DNA of 64,000 bases from Apteryx mantelli (lineage: Eukaryota > Chordata > Aves > Apterygiformes > Apterygidae), in contig NC_089981.1 in NCBI RefSeq assembly GCF_036417845.1, positions 65,809,268-65,873,267 on the forward strand, read 5' to 3'. The number at the start of each line of letters is the position of its first letter. The first letter of the stretch is position 1. Below, in pieces: positions 54,401 through 64,000 of the stretch. Below the pieces are notes generated by a model. That model made no database searches. It was given only the letters and a program-made list of their open reading frames with translations, and was not told the DNA's origin. Position numbers and translations under genes: made by a program.

Positions 54401-54665
54401 TAGAATAATAAAATCATAGAAGATGGAACTGGAAGAGGTCTCAAGGGCCAACTAGTCTTTCCAAGGCAAGATCAGGTGTATCTGAAAAATTAATGAGAGA
54501 TTTTTGTATAGCCTTTTCTGGTGCTGGTCGCTAACTCCTGGTAGCTGAGTTATTCCATGGCCTCACTAACCTATTTCTACTAAGTTTTTATAATCTTAAA
54601 CCTGAACTTCCCTTTCCACATCGTAAGCATCTTCTCATTCTATCTGCGGTGAACACAAACTGCAG
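54401..54665 (-). mobile_element. Old CR1-type LINE 3' fragment
   Basis: The sequence begins AAAATCATAGAAGATGGAAC and continues TGGAAGAGGTCTCAAGGGCC, the familiar reversed CR1 3' end. It is followed in the expected order by blocks resembling the 'cttttctggtgctgg', 'ttattccatggcctcactaa' and 'aagtttttataatcttaaac' parts of the family. It is diverged and non-coding. Confidence 0.65.
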
Positions 54666-56207
54666 TTCATTTTCTTCTGCTTGCTGCTGCCTTTCAGAGG
54701 ATACACAGTTTGTATATCCTCGTGTGCCCAGACAGTGGGCGCAACTCACTGAATGGAGACGTAAGACTGTGCAAAAAAGCAGGGAGCAAATCTGCCTTTT
54801 CTCCAGTGGCCAGGCACCTAGGAAGAAGTAGAAACTAGCTTCTTCCTGGAGTGCTCGGGCAATGCATCTAGGCAGTTTAAGTGAAGATCAACAGATTGTT
54901 CAGAGGGCACTGACTAATTAAATTCCAGTTGCATTTTTGCTAGTAGTAGGCTACAGAAAAATTGACTTTTTCCCCAGCAATGTAGCCAGGGCCCTGAGGA
55001 ACGTACATGAGTGTATGTGCTGGGATGTGTGGGAGATGATGGTGCTTTCGCTGAAAGCCATGAAATCAGTGAGCAGCTTTATCTAAGAATAGTAATGATA
55101 CAGACTTAATTAGAGAGATTATTGTAAATTCATTTCTCTAAGATGTTTTTGTTTTTCACTGTTACTGGAGCTAAGTAATTCTGTACGTTGGTTTTGAAAG
55201 CAGTGGGCATACTTAATCCCTCTACACTATGTTGTTATGAAAGCACTCTCCTAAACGGACAGGCAATTATAGCAAACCCATAGTTGCTTGCAAATGTCTC
55301 CCCTGCTAGTCCACCTGAATATCTTGATTGCCTGAGAGGAGAAAGCCTAGCCCCTTGAGGTAAGGAATGTGTTTTCTTTAGTAGATGTAGGATTCGCTGA
55401 CACTTCGTAAACCTTAGAGGGTGACATAGTCAGGCACATGTCAGTCAATCTCACATTTTACCCTGAGGAGAGCACAGGCTGCCCATGACATTCATAATGA
55501 TGGAAGCACACAGAATATGGAGAAGAGCACTGGATGCATCAAATCAATGTTAATCATTCAGATAAGATTTGAAATCAAATCCCTTAACCTCATTAAAATC
55601 AGAAGTACTTTAAAATCACATGGCACTTTTAGCAAAATCAGCTGAATTAGAGTAAGGCTTCATTCTGCCTCTTTAAGTAGTTCTTGTTGTTCTAACTCTG
55701 ACGTGCTGAATGGTTGTATGGCATTGCTATAAGCTGCTAAACATCTGTCTCTTTCACTTGCTGGCTGCATTTCAGTACTGGATGAATGAGTCCTATATTC
55801 ACAGTTAATAAGTGCTTTGGGATCCCAAGTATTAGCTCTTTGCACAGTACCACAAATGTATGCAATTCTATGGAACATGTGAAGTGAGTACTATTCCTGA
55901 GAGACTGAAGCCTAAGAGATCCTGTGGGACAAAGGACAGAGAGAAATGTAATTGATTGTAATGAACTTGTATGTGTATGTGTCACCACTTGTCTCTACTG
56001 AATAAAATCAGAAGTGTTCAACACTCCATTAACACAAATTACAGGGTCCTATTCTTATGGGGTGAGACAGTAAGGCCTACACCTGCTAGCACTGTGAAGT
56101 TCTTCATGATCCCAGCATGTAGCTCAGTGACAGGCATCATAGGCTGGAGTGGTCTTGGATTTGTTTCAATATCATAAACATTCAGCCAAATAGATAGAAT
56201 CAGTCAA

Positions 56208-56272
56208 ATTCATCTCTGTGGTAATTCCATTGGAATCAGTGGAAAGATATCAGGGATGGATCCTACCACCAG
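56208..56272. repeat. Possible old palindromic amniote repeat
   Basis: AAATTCATCTCTGTGGTAAT, then TCCATTGGAATCAGTGGAAA and then a GGGATGGATCC end resembles a short amniote repeat built around 'ccattgacttcaatgg' with inverted flanks. The match is loose. Confidence 0.25.
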
Positions 56273-59200
56273 AGTAAAAGAAAAGATGCTAAGTGAATAT
56301 AAGGGATGAAATCCTGATACTGTCAAAGTAACTATCAACATTTTTATAAATTTAATGGAGCCAAGATTTTTACCTAGTTAACCATAAATGTAATGATCTT
56401 TGAAGTGCATATCTCCTGTGTGGGCACAGGCACTACAAGGGTAATTTCCAAATACTTGGAATTGATCTCGTTACGGAGTCCTTCTTTACCCAAGCAAACA
56501 TTGTTAGCAGCTGTTTATACAGTGTAGATGCCATTTCTTTTTATGTTTTTATTTTTATGTGCTACTGCCAATGAAAATAGTACCTATATGTGTCTTTCTT
56601 TTATATATGCAGTGTGGTGAGAGCCAAAGCTGCTCTAGAAAGGCTTTTTTGAGTCTCCATATGTTAGTGAGCTTCAGAATAAGGAAAATTTTTCTGTCTA
56701 AAAGGAGGATCTCCTTTTATTTGGGAAGGGGTTTCCTGTGAGAAAAAAATGTCTGTAAGTTTTATAGCTCTTGCCCTTCTCCCCTCTCCAGTTTGCATTC
56801 TGACTGCTCCCCAGTCCTCTCCACACACTGTCAGTGAGACTGAGGGTAACCGGAGAGCCCAGGCGGTGGGTGCCGGCGAGCTCGGTGGATTTGTAACACA
56901 AGACAGAGCCATTCTTTTCTGGGTCACCGACTCCCATTTGGCCTAGAATGCTCCCGTCTGACGGCTGTTTGTGATGTGTGAATTCAGTCAGTGGCTCACT
57001 GTGTGGCTGCCAGAAGGCAGGTGTCCACAGCCCATCAAAGGGGAACAAGATCTAGTAGGCCATGGAGATAGGACCTAAAGTGGGTCTCTTCAGGTCAAGG
57101 TGCTGTGTACTGATAAGGCTGGTATGCACAGAAAGTCTGTCCCTGTCATCCAGGTGGTGAGAGATGCTCACTCTCAATACTCTTTGCATTATTGCTAGAC
57201 TTCTTGTTAAAAATATTAGAATAAAAACTACCTCAGATGTTTCTGTAACAGGCACCAGAGTGATGTGAGCTATAATAACATTTGCTTTGTTCCTCCCACT
57301 GCCCTTCATCCTCCTCGTTCCCCTGCCACCCCACCCAAATGGCTGGGGCTGCACCCGACACAGGCAGCAACCCTGCCGATCCCTCTTCCAACCCAGCTAT
57401 TAGCATCAAAGAACAAAAGCAAACAGCACCGGCTGGTGGCTCAGTCCTTTACAAAGGTGCAATAAATGGAGCCTGTGTACAGGATAAAGCAAACCCTGCC
57501 TTGTCTTTTAAGAGACAGACCTTTCCGTGTTAGAAGTACTCTGAGCTGGAGAAAGCAGATAAACCTCCATCGGCATGGCGGTGAATCCCACGGTCACTGG
57601 GCTTTTTGTTAGCCATAGCCTTTGTGTGTTCCCCATTTCACTGGGGAGCACTGTATCTCCTTGGTCCCTGTCGTGGGACAGAGGTGGGAGGAAGGTAGTG
57701 CTGATGGATGGGGAAGAGAGTGGGGGCAGGTTTCGTATAGTCCTTCTTAAAACAAATTGGGAGAACATGACCAGAATTTGAGAGAATGTCTCAGGTGACA
57801 GCGGCTCAAGGATGGTCAAGTCAGCTCCCCAGATGTGGTCAATCTGTGCATATCTTTCAGCTCTACCCTCTGCCTTTCTGGAGGATTCTTCTAAGTGCAG
57901 AGCCCTGAGCTGTGAGGTGCTATGTCACAGAAACGGGTTTCTTATTAAGGAGCCCTTTTGTCAATATATGCAACCGCATTTTTAATTGCATACTGAAATG
58001 GAGTTGCAAACCACACCACAGTGGTGTTATAGGGTTTCCTGTGAGGGCTTGCATGGCAATTTCAATTGTATGCCACAGTGGTATTTATTGTAGGGTCCTT
58101 TGTGAGGACTTACTGGCTGTGTGCCATATTTGTCGAAACAAAAAAAGCAGTGCTTTCTAGTATGTGTTTTAAAATAAAACACAAGTACTTTCACCATTTG
58201 AAAATCAGCATTTGCTAGCAGATACCACATGGGGGGGGTGTCTGCAATACAAGAAACTCCTTTGTATTTAGTGTAGGAAATAACTCTAATGACTTTGGCC
58301 GCCACATAGATAAATATTGCAAAAGCGTGACAGAGGTGCAAACAATGACTTTTTTGATGGCAACTAGCATGTACAGAGTTTGTGCTGGGAAAAGACTTTC
58401 TCAACAGATGCAGGGAAAAACAGTCATGTTTAGGGATGCCTGCTGCTCAGTACATCCAAACAAAAAGTATGGGTATATGGAGGTCCCTTTGCTGGCTGCC
58501 CACTCTTACTTCCCACTGGGAAGCTACACTTTGGAGATCTTTATGTAGCTCTTACCACTTCATCGTTCCCCTCCTTAACAGCTTCATAACCGGTTTAAAT
58601 AATGTCCAGTTAAATAAGTATTATTTCAAGCAGTCTATCAGTGACAGCCCCCTGTCTCTTCTCTGATGTGCTTGAACATGCTTATCCCTTGCTCACCTTT
58701 TGTTTTCTCTGCTTTTTTCCCTTTCCATCTCCTGATCCTTCTCATTTCCCAAACACCCTAGCGACTTCTTCCTGGAGCACAGGCAGCCTGGGGAGGCTGC
58801 ACACACACCCGGGCACAGCCAGAGCTGTCTGCAGCCACAGCAAGCTTCAGCCTGCTGGCGTGCGGCTCCTGGGGAGCTTTGGCGGTGGCCATGCCCGCTC
58901 TTGTGTTGGACAGCCGCTGCTTGTGTATTTGCGCCTGTGCAGCTGGCTTGGAGGGAGGCTGTGACAGGAGGAGAACCTGACTCTCGAGTTTTGTACCTGC
59001 GTAGAATAGACTTTTCGGGTAGCTGCTTGTCAGTAGTGTTGGTGGTATCTTATGCTGCTCCGTCCTTCCTCTTTTGTTTCTGAAATGCACGAGCATCTTC
59101 TCTGACTGCCACTCTGATTCCCCAAACAACACCTCAGCCCAGGTCCTGATGTGGACTTGCAGTTTCTCTGGCATCGTGTTCACACTGGGCAGTGTGAAAG

Positions 59201-60870
59201 GTCTGCTCCCTCCTTCTGCCCCTGCTCTCGCCTCTTGTTGCCTTCCGTCCTCAGTACGTGCTTTGCTGCCTGACACTTGTTTTCTCTTTCCACCTAAAAA
59301 ATAATTACTTGCAGTCGAACTTTCAGTGCTAAGTGTCCTTCCAAGCTCCTGTGCCAAAACATCAGATATTAGATACAATTATGTGTTAAAAAAGGAAAGG
59401 TGACAAAGAACACTCACCAGATCTGACATACATGTATAGTAGACACTATGGAAATTACATGGGCTGCTGTGCAACAGTCCCTCCCCTCTTCGTGCATTGT
59501 TTTATTTGAGTTATTAATTCCTTAGGGTAGGATGGTTTGATATGTGTGTGATGTACCAGGCACACTTTTCCTCAGATGATTCCAGAGCCATTACAAAGTG
59601 ATAAACAAAAAGGCAACATGCACAGGAATCACTCACTCACCACTGAAATGCAACTGCGTCAGGAAGAAAAGTGGTGCCTGCTTCACAGCAGCACACCTGG
59701 GTCAGACAAGAGAGGGGAATACTGATGGATATGGGAGGGGGCTGTTCAGGAGGGTGAATACGTTGTTAGACCTTGGTATGCAGCCAGGCACCCAGCACAC
59801 CATGCTCCTGGGCTTGTGGCAGAAGTGCTCTGGGAACTGTAATAACTCAAGTGGTTAATGTATTGCTTTAAAGTCTCACCTTAGAGGTGAATCCTGCAGC
59901 AGCATGACTCCTGGGCAAGGTACTGACCACCTGGGAAGAGTGCTGCCACTGGACTCAACTCCACTGTTTCCTCAAGCAAGTTGGTTTTTCCTTTGGAGGA
60001 CTGCCTTCCAATCTAAATATTGATCTAGTCTAATCCCGGGAGATTTCAGGGGTTCCTCCCTCAAGGTGTTACGATAAGTGTAGCTATTTGAGAGCAAGAC
60101 TAAACTTGGCATGATAACAAGGATGTGAGAGGCATTTTTTTTTTAGTGTTTTCTCTGGGGTTGATGGGCTTTGCCCAAAACAGATACTACCTTGAAAGAT
60201 ATGCCCCTTCTGTGGTCAATATCATCACTTACATAGCCTTGCTCCTCTCCTTTGTAAAGGACTAAATTATTCTGGGAGTAATGCAATTGATTCCGGAAAG
60301 TGGTCTTGATCTGAATCCAGCATCTTGTGAAAAGACAACGTGGGACATGCAAATCTCTGACACTTTTTCTCCCCCACCCCCACCACTGTCTGCAATGAAG
60401 GATGGTTTTTGGGAATGATGGGCAGGAGGAATGAAAAGGAATGGGCTCTCTTCTAGACTTCAGGACTATGTTGAGTGCCTTGCACCTGTTCATAAATTCA
60501 CATGGCCCCTCAAAGGGGAGCAGATTCCTTTTTTTCTTCTGAAAACTTGCTTGAATTTATGTGCAACAGAAACCTACTGCAGGCAGGTGGGTTTTTTGTT
60601 TCTTTGTTTTGCATTTGTGTGTGAAGTATAGTAGAACATTTTAACCAATATTCTTACAGGAACTGACTTAGCTTGGATCTATCTGATTCCAGAAACTCTC
60701 TCTCTGAACCGATATGATGGTGGACTCACTTTTACATGCACAGTGGAGAGGGAGCCAAAGCCTTCTCCCTTGCATGGCTGGGTGCTTGGCTGCAGATGGG
60801 TGGCCTTCAAACAAACCTAATTACTTCTGGTTTTGCATGAAATAATTGATTTCCATGCAAGGATACTGAG

Positions 60871-60964
60871 TTGCTGTGTGCATATCTAATGGCTTTTCTC
60901 TCTTCTCTCTCTCTCTCTCTTTTCCTTTTTTTCCCTTCTGCTTGCCATGAAAACACCTCAACAG
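60871..60964 (+). promoter_or_regulatory. Splice acceptor region of the microexon, with long CU tract
   Basis: An uninterrupted pyrimidine tract runs from 60893 to 60939, including an eight-unit CT repeat. It is followed by two UGC triplets (60939-60941 and 60943-60945) and the acceptor AG at 60963-60964. No AG occurs between 60872 and 60963, so the AG exclusion zone is about 90 nt and a branch point at CTAAT (A at 60889) is plausible. In known neural microexons CU repeats bind PTBP1 (repression outside neurons) and UGC elements near the acceptor respond to SRRM4. Their action here is inference. Confidence 0.6.
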
Positions 60965-60982
60965 ATGTCAATCATATTCCAG
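60965..60982 (+). CDS. NRXN3: Neurexin-3 SS1 microexon (18 nt)
   Basis: The 18-nt block is bounded by CAACAG on the left and GTAAGT on the right, the latter a perfect donor. Joined to the phase-1 end of the exon at 29557 it reads D-V-N-H-I-P and leaves a single G, so it is phase 1 on both sides and can be skipped without changing frame. From knowledge of the family, the mammalian neurexin-3 alpha linker after EGF1 has D-V-x-x-x-P-G at this place (splice site 1, SS1), matching length, the leading D-V and the closing P. The next exon, expected to begin by completing a Gly codon, is not in the window. The call is inference from phase, splice sites and family pattern; the exon is too short for a sequence search to prove. 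Confidence 0.8.
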
Positions 60983-61080
60983 GTAAGTGTTACCTTTGCT
61001 GAGCTGAAAGATTGCTCTTTAAGGAGTGCTGGGGTGCAGTTACTAGGGGCAGAAATCTCATCCTGTTTCCCATGAGTGTG

Positions 61081-61194
61081 CAGAACAAATCTTTCTGCTG
61101 GACACCACAGGGTCTGGATGGCAAAGTCTCTGAAAAGCAGAACAAATCTTTCTGCTGGACACCACAGGGTCTGGATGGCAAAGTCTCTGAAAAA
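61081..61194. repeat. Two-copy 57-bp tandem duplication
   Basis: Copies at 61081-61137 and 61138-61194 are identical over the first 56 bases and differ only at the last (G against A). The unit begins CAGAACAAATC and ends GTCTCTGAAAA. It lies about 100 bp after the microexon donor, in the intron. The near identity means a very recent event, possibly a length polymorphism, or an assembly artefact. Confidence 0.97.
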
Positions 61195-63216
61195 AGGAGG
61201 GCTTCACAGAAGCAAATGTCACAAACATTCCTCTTTGGAGATTGTTACGTTGGTCAGTTAAAGGGATGCTTTCTGAATGAAATTTACATTAAAATGATTG
61301 CTTATATTGCTAATAACCTGACATTGAATGATGCACTTTGTACAGTTTATTTCTTCTAGATCTTCATGTAGTTTGGCATGCAAAAACTAGTTCAGTCATT
61401 TTCATTCTCCCACTGTAGACTACTCCATTTACTGGTCCCATTGAAAAGCTGGTGAGTTTCATTTATACTAACTCACAGAGGATTTTTTTTGTTTTATTTA
61501 AAAAAGAATGAACACTTTTCTGGGCAAATGTGAATGTGTGATCTTATTTGGGTCTCAAAAACCTTCATTCCCCCCAGTGCACAAATGATTCATTTAAAAG
61601 AAAAAAGAATGTTTGTTTTATATGCTTTTTTTATTTTGGGTCTTTTTCCCACAAGGGAAGTATTTTACCACAGAGAACTCCAAACCTTCCTCCCAGATTG
61701 CTCTATCATTGCTGAAGGGATTTGATTCCTCCAACTGCAGCTACAAGGGTTAATTGAACTAGTCCAGCTTGTTCTGTGGTCCACATCTTGTTGCCACTGA
61801 AGCTTAAGAGACGAATTTTTACTTCATGCTCAGGCAGCTCCACCTGGTATATCATTTTGTGAAATTGAAATGAGAGCCCAGGGAAGCAACTGGCATTGCC
61901 CTGGCTGGGAGTAGAATGATGGGAGAGGGAAGACAAGGCCTTCTTCCTTTCTCAGCTTTGTAGGTAGCTTTTGCTAATTTGCTGCACCAGATCTGGACCT
62001 GGAATGAGTTCTCAATTCAATTTGCTTCTTTTCTACAGCTGGACAATCAGATTTTGTAAAACACTTTAGAGAAATGCAGTGAGAGCCAGCAGCTTGGGTA
62101 ATTTCCCTGCATATTTAGCCCTTTCTGGCTTCTCTCATCAGTCCCCTTTTTGTTCTGCTCAGATCCTTTGCAGTCTGTGTGCATCTCAGCTGGCAATAAT
62201 GGGAATGAAAGTGGCCAAATGGCAAATGTAGTTGTTTGACATGTGCCTTGGGAAGAAAGGCTCTATCAACCATAACATTGAATCTTTTCAGTGACCCATC
62301 TGCAGGGCCTGAGCATATACCCTATCTGCCCTAGTTGGAGGCCAGCAGGAACTCCTCACTCCTATCAGGTCAGACAGGACATGCACTGAGGGCTCAGGGT
62401 CTCAGTCCTCTCCACCATGTCCTGAGGCTGTTGGTGCTGACGGCAGAGGAGGGTGGCTCAATTGGGAAGGCACGGTCTTGCTGTGCTTTACCAGCAGAAC
62501 TCATATTTTATGCCATGAATGAGTGTTGCCTTGTGCAACAGCAAGGCCCTCTCCAAGGCCTGCACAGCATGCAGAGGGTGGCTGCGTTGCTAGTAGGGGC
62601 CTGAGCAGAGGTAGCACAACCAGAGCAGGACTATGCTGTTGTTGCTGGGGGCACTGTGGAGTGGTCCATCCTTCTGTATGAATGGGCTCTTTGTCCCTGC
62701 TGCCTCTTTTTTGGTCCTGCTACCTCTTCTTCTCATCATTTATGTGCTTGAACGTACATTTTTTATTCTCCCCATCACTCATACACATGAGCTGACATGC
62801 TTTCTCACATGCACTTCCATTATCACACCTGGAGGCTCTTTTCTGTGTGCTCCCACACTCATTTGTGTGTGTTCCCATTCTGACAGAGCCCACACCTCAT
62901 TACTGAGCTCTGTAACTGCTTATTCCTAGACAGTCTAATCCACTGCTCAGTTCCCTCAGTGGTGGGCACTGATGTTGCTGTACAGGACTGGGCTGCAATG
63001 TAGACTGTGGGGAAGGTTTGGGTGTGCTCTTCCTCAGTGCTTGGCTGTGCTGGGGCTTTCTCCCTATCCAGCCAACCAGCCAACAGTATTGAGAGGATGG
63101 AGCCCAGGGCCCCTGCCAAGCAACTGTTTTAACCATTCACTGTTTGCAAGACAAATTGAGGATTTTATGAGCTAGTGTAACTATTTACCCACAGGCAGCA
63201 GGAGGGCTGTAAAAGG

Positions 63217-63239
63217 CCCATTGATTAATTGATTAATTT
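63217..63239. promoter_or_regulatory. Tandem TTGATTAAT homeodomain-like block
   Basis: Two consecutive TTGATTAA units lie between CCA and TTTTAC. TAAT/ATTA cores on both strands are typical homeodomain-binding elements. Whether it is used is unknown. Confidence 0.25.
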
Positions 63240-63604
63240 TACTTGTTGAATAGACTGGCTAGAACTAATTCCCCAGTAAAAGAAGCTTGCTCTGAATTGG
63301 CTGGGGCTTGCAGCAGCAGGGAACACAGCGCAGGGCTCTGCTGGGCACAGTCCCTGCGAGGTGCAGAGAAACTGGTCTTACTCAAAGTAAGCAGCAATGT
63401 CTAGTATGAGCCTTCCTTCTCTGCTTGCGAAGAGGGTGTCCTCCAGCAACAAGGGCTGGTGTGCTGCACTCCTCTTGAGAACCAACCGAAGATCTCATCT
63501 GGCTCATTTCCTAAAGGAAAGGAGTTTGTCAGATGTTAGCCCAGCTGCCCTGTAGGTGTTTTGTCCTGGTCACAAAATAGCACCACATTGTAAGCAGCAA
63601 AGTC

Positions 63605-63770
63605 AAGCAGTTAGAGCAGGGCCCTGGAGTTAGGAGCGTTGCTGCCTGTGCTCGGCTGTGTTACTGACTTGCTGTGTGGTTTAGAGGACAAAGCTCTTCT
63701 CCTGCCAGTGCTTCAGCTTTCCCTGTGGGGTTATAGCTACAGCCTTATCTCACCTGCGTGGTGTTCTTAG
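63605..63770 (+). repeat. MIR-like SINE fragment
   Basis: The order CAGTTAGAGCAGGGCCCTGG, AGTTAGGAG, TTACTGACTTGCTGTGTGG and then TGCTTCAGCTTTCCCTGTGG follows the MIR 5' to core layout. Confidence 0.6.
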
Positions 63771-64000
63771 AGATCTTAGAATGAACATTATAGAGGTGAA
63801 GTGCTGTATTATCATTCATACCACCAAGATCTGTTGCTGTCAGAGGGTGGTGTGCAGCACAGACAAGAATGGATGCCTTTGTCTCCTCTGCCTGATATCT
63901 GTCCCTTTCTTTGCACTTTTTACTCTTTGCTAGTGGTCAAGAGTGCTACAAGACAAATTGTTGGGAAAAGACCAGTTGATTGAGGAGCTAGTGATGTGTT

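Larger units (their letters stand above)
29558..60964 (+). other. NRXN3: Large neurexin intron (about 31.4 kb), no supported gene
   Basis: The intron starts with GTAAGA and ends with CAACAG. I see no exon-like block with neurexin similarity inside it and no other recognisable gene on either strand. Its content is old repeat relics (MIR-like at 36925, 42100 and 49530; CR1 at 41030 and 54401; a DIRS-like relic at 46700-48900), simple repeats, and otherwise unique AT-leaning sequence. Open frames of up to about 200 codons occur by chance and match nothing I know. Confidence 0.75.
60983..64000 (+). other. NRXN3: Start of the next neurexin intron, cut by the window edge
   Basis: This follows the microexon donor GTAAGT. 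It contains a 57-bp tandem duplication (61081-61194), an AT-rich homeodomain-like block (63217-63239) and a MIR-like relic (63605-63770). I looked for the next small SS1 exon, which should complete a Gly codon and encode a linker rich in Leu, His and Met, and did not find it. Confidence 0.65.

Noticed and set aside
1..64000. tRNA, rRNA or CRISPR-like arrays
   Set aside because: No cloverleaf with A/B boxes, no rRNA similarity and no regularly spaced repeats were seen on reading.

Overview
The window is vertebrate nuclear DNA from a sauropsid amniote, most likely a bird. It is AT-leaning, with almost no protein-coding sequence, one very long intron, old CR1-type and MIR/CORE-SINE-type repeat relics, and no sign of Alu or L1. 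The bird assignment is inference. The relics are compatible with other reptiles, and a DIRS-like relic would be unusual for a bird.

The only gene I can support is an alpha-neurexin on the + strand, best matched to neurexin-3 (NRXN3). Its first coding exon (28849-29557) gives a signal peptide, the first laminin-G/LNS domain and the first EGF-like repeat, 236 complete codons plus one base. About 31.4 kb downstream an 18-nt microexon (60965-60982) continues in the same phase and encodes D-V-N-H-I-P. It fits the small alternative exons at neurexin splice site 1 (SS1). The rest of the gene lies beyond the right edge.

Layout: 1-28826 is non-coding sequence upstream of the first coding exon. It is either a 5' UTR intron or promoter-side sequence, and it holds a GC/CpG-rich patch at 14.0-14.5 kb, a weaker one near 16 kb, several microsatellites and repeat relics. 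28827-29557 is the neurexin exon. 29558-60964 is one intron carrying CR1, MIR-like and other relics and a decayed DIRS-like retrotransposon near 46.7-48.9 kb. 60893-60982 holds a long pyrimidine tract and the microexon. 60983-64000 is the start of the next intron, with a fresh 57-bp tandem duplication only about 100 bp past the microexon.

The two coding pieces belong to one presynaptic adhesion receptor. The microexon sits just after the EGF repeat, where neurexins vary the linker between EGF1 and LNS2. Its upstream sequence (47 nt of pure pyrimidine, UGC triplets near the acceptor, a distant branch-point candidate) looks like that of a neuron-regulated microexon.
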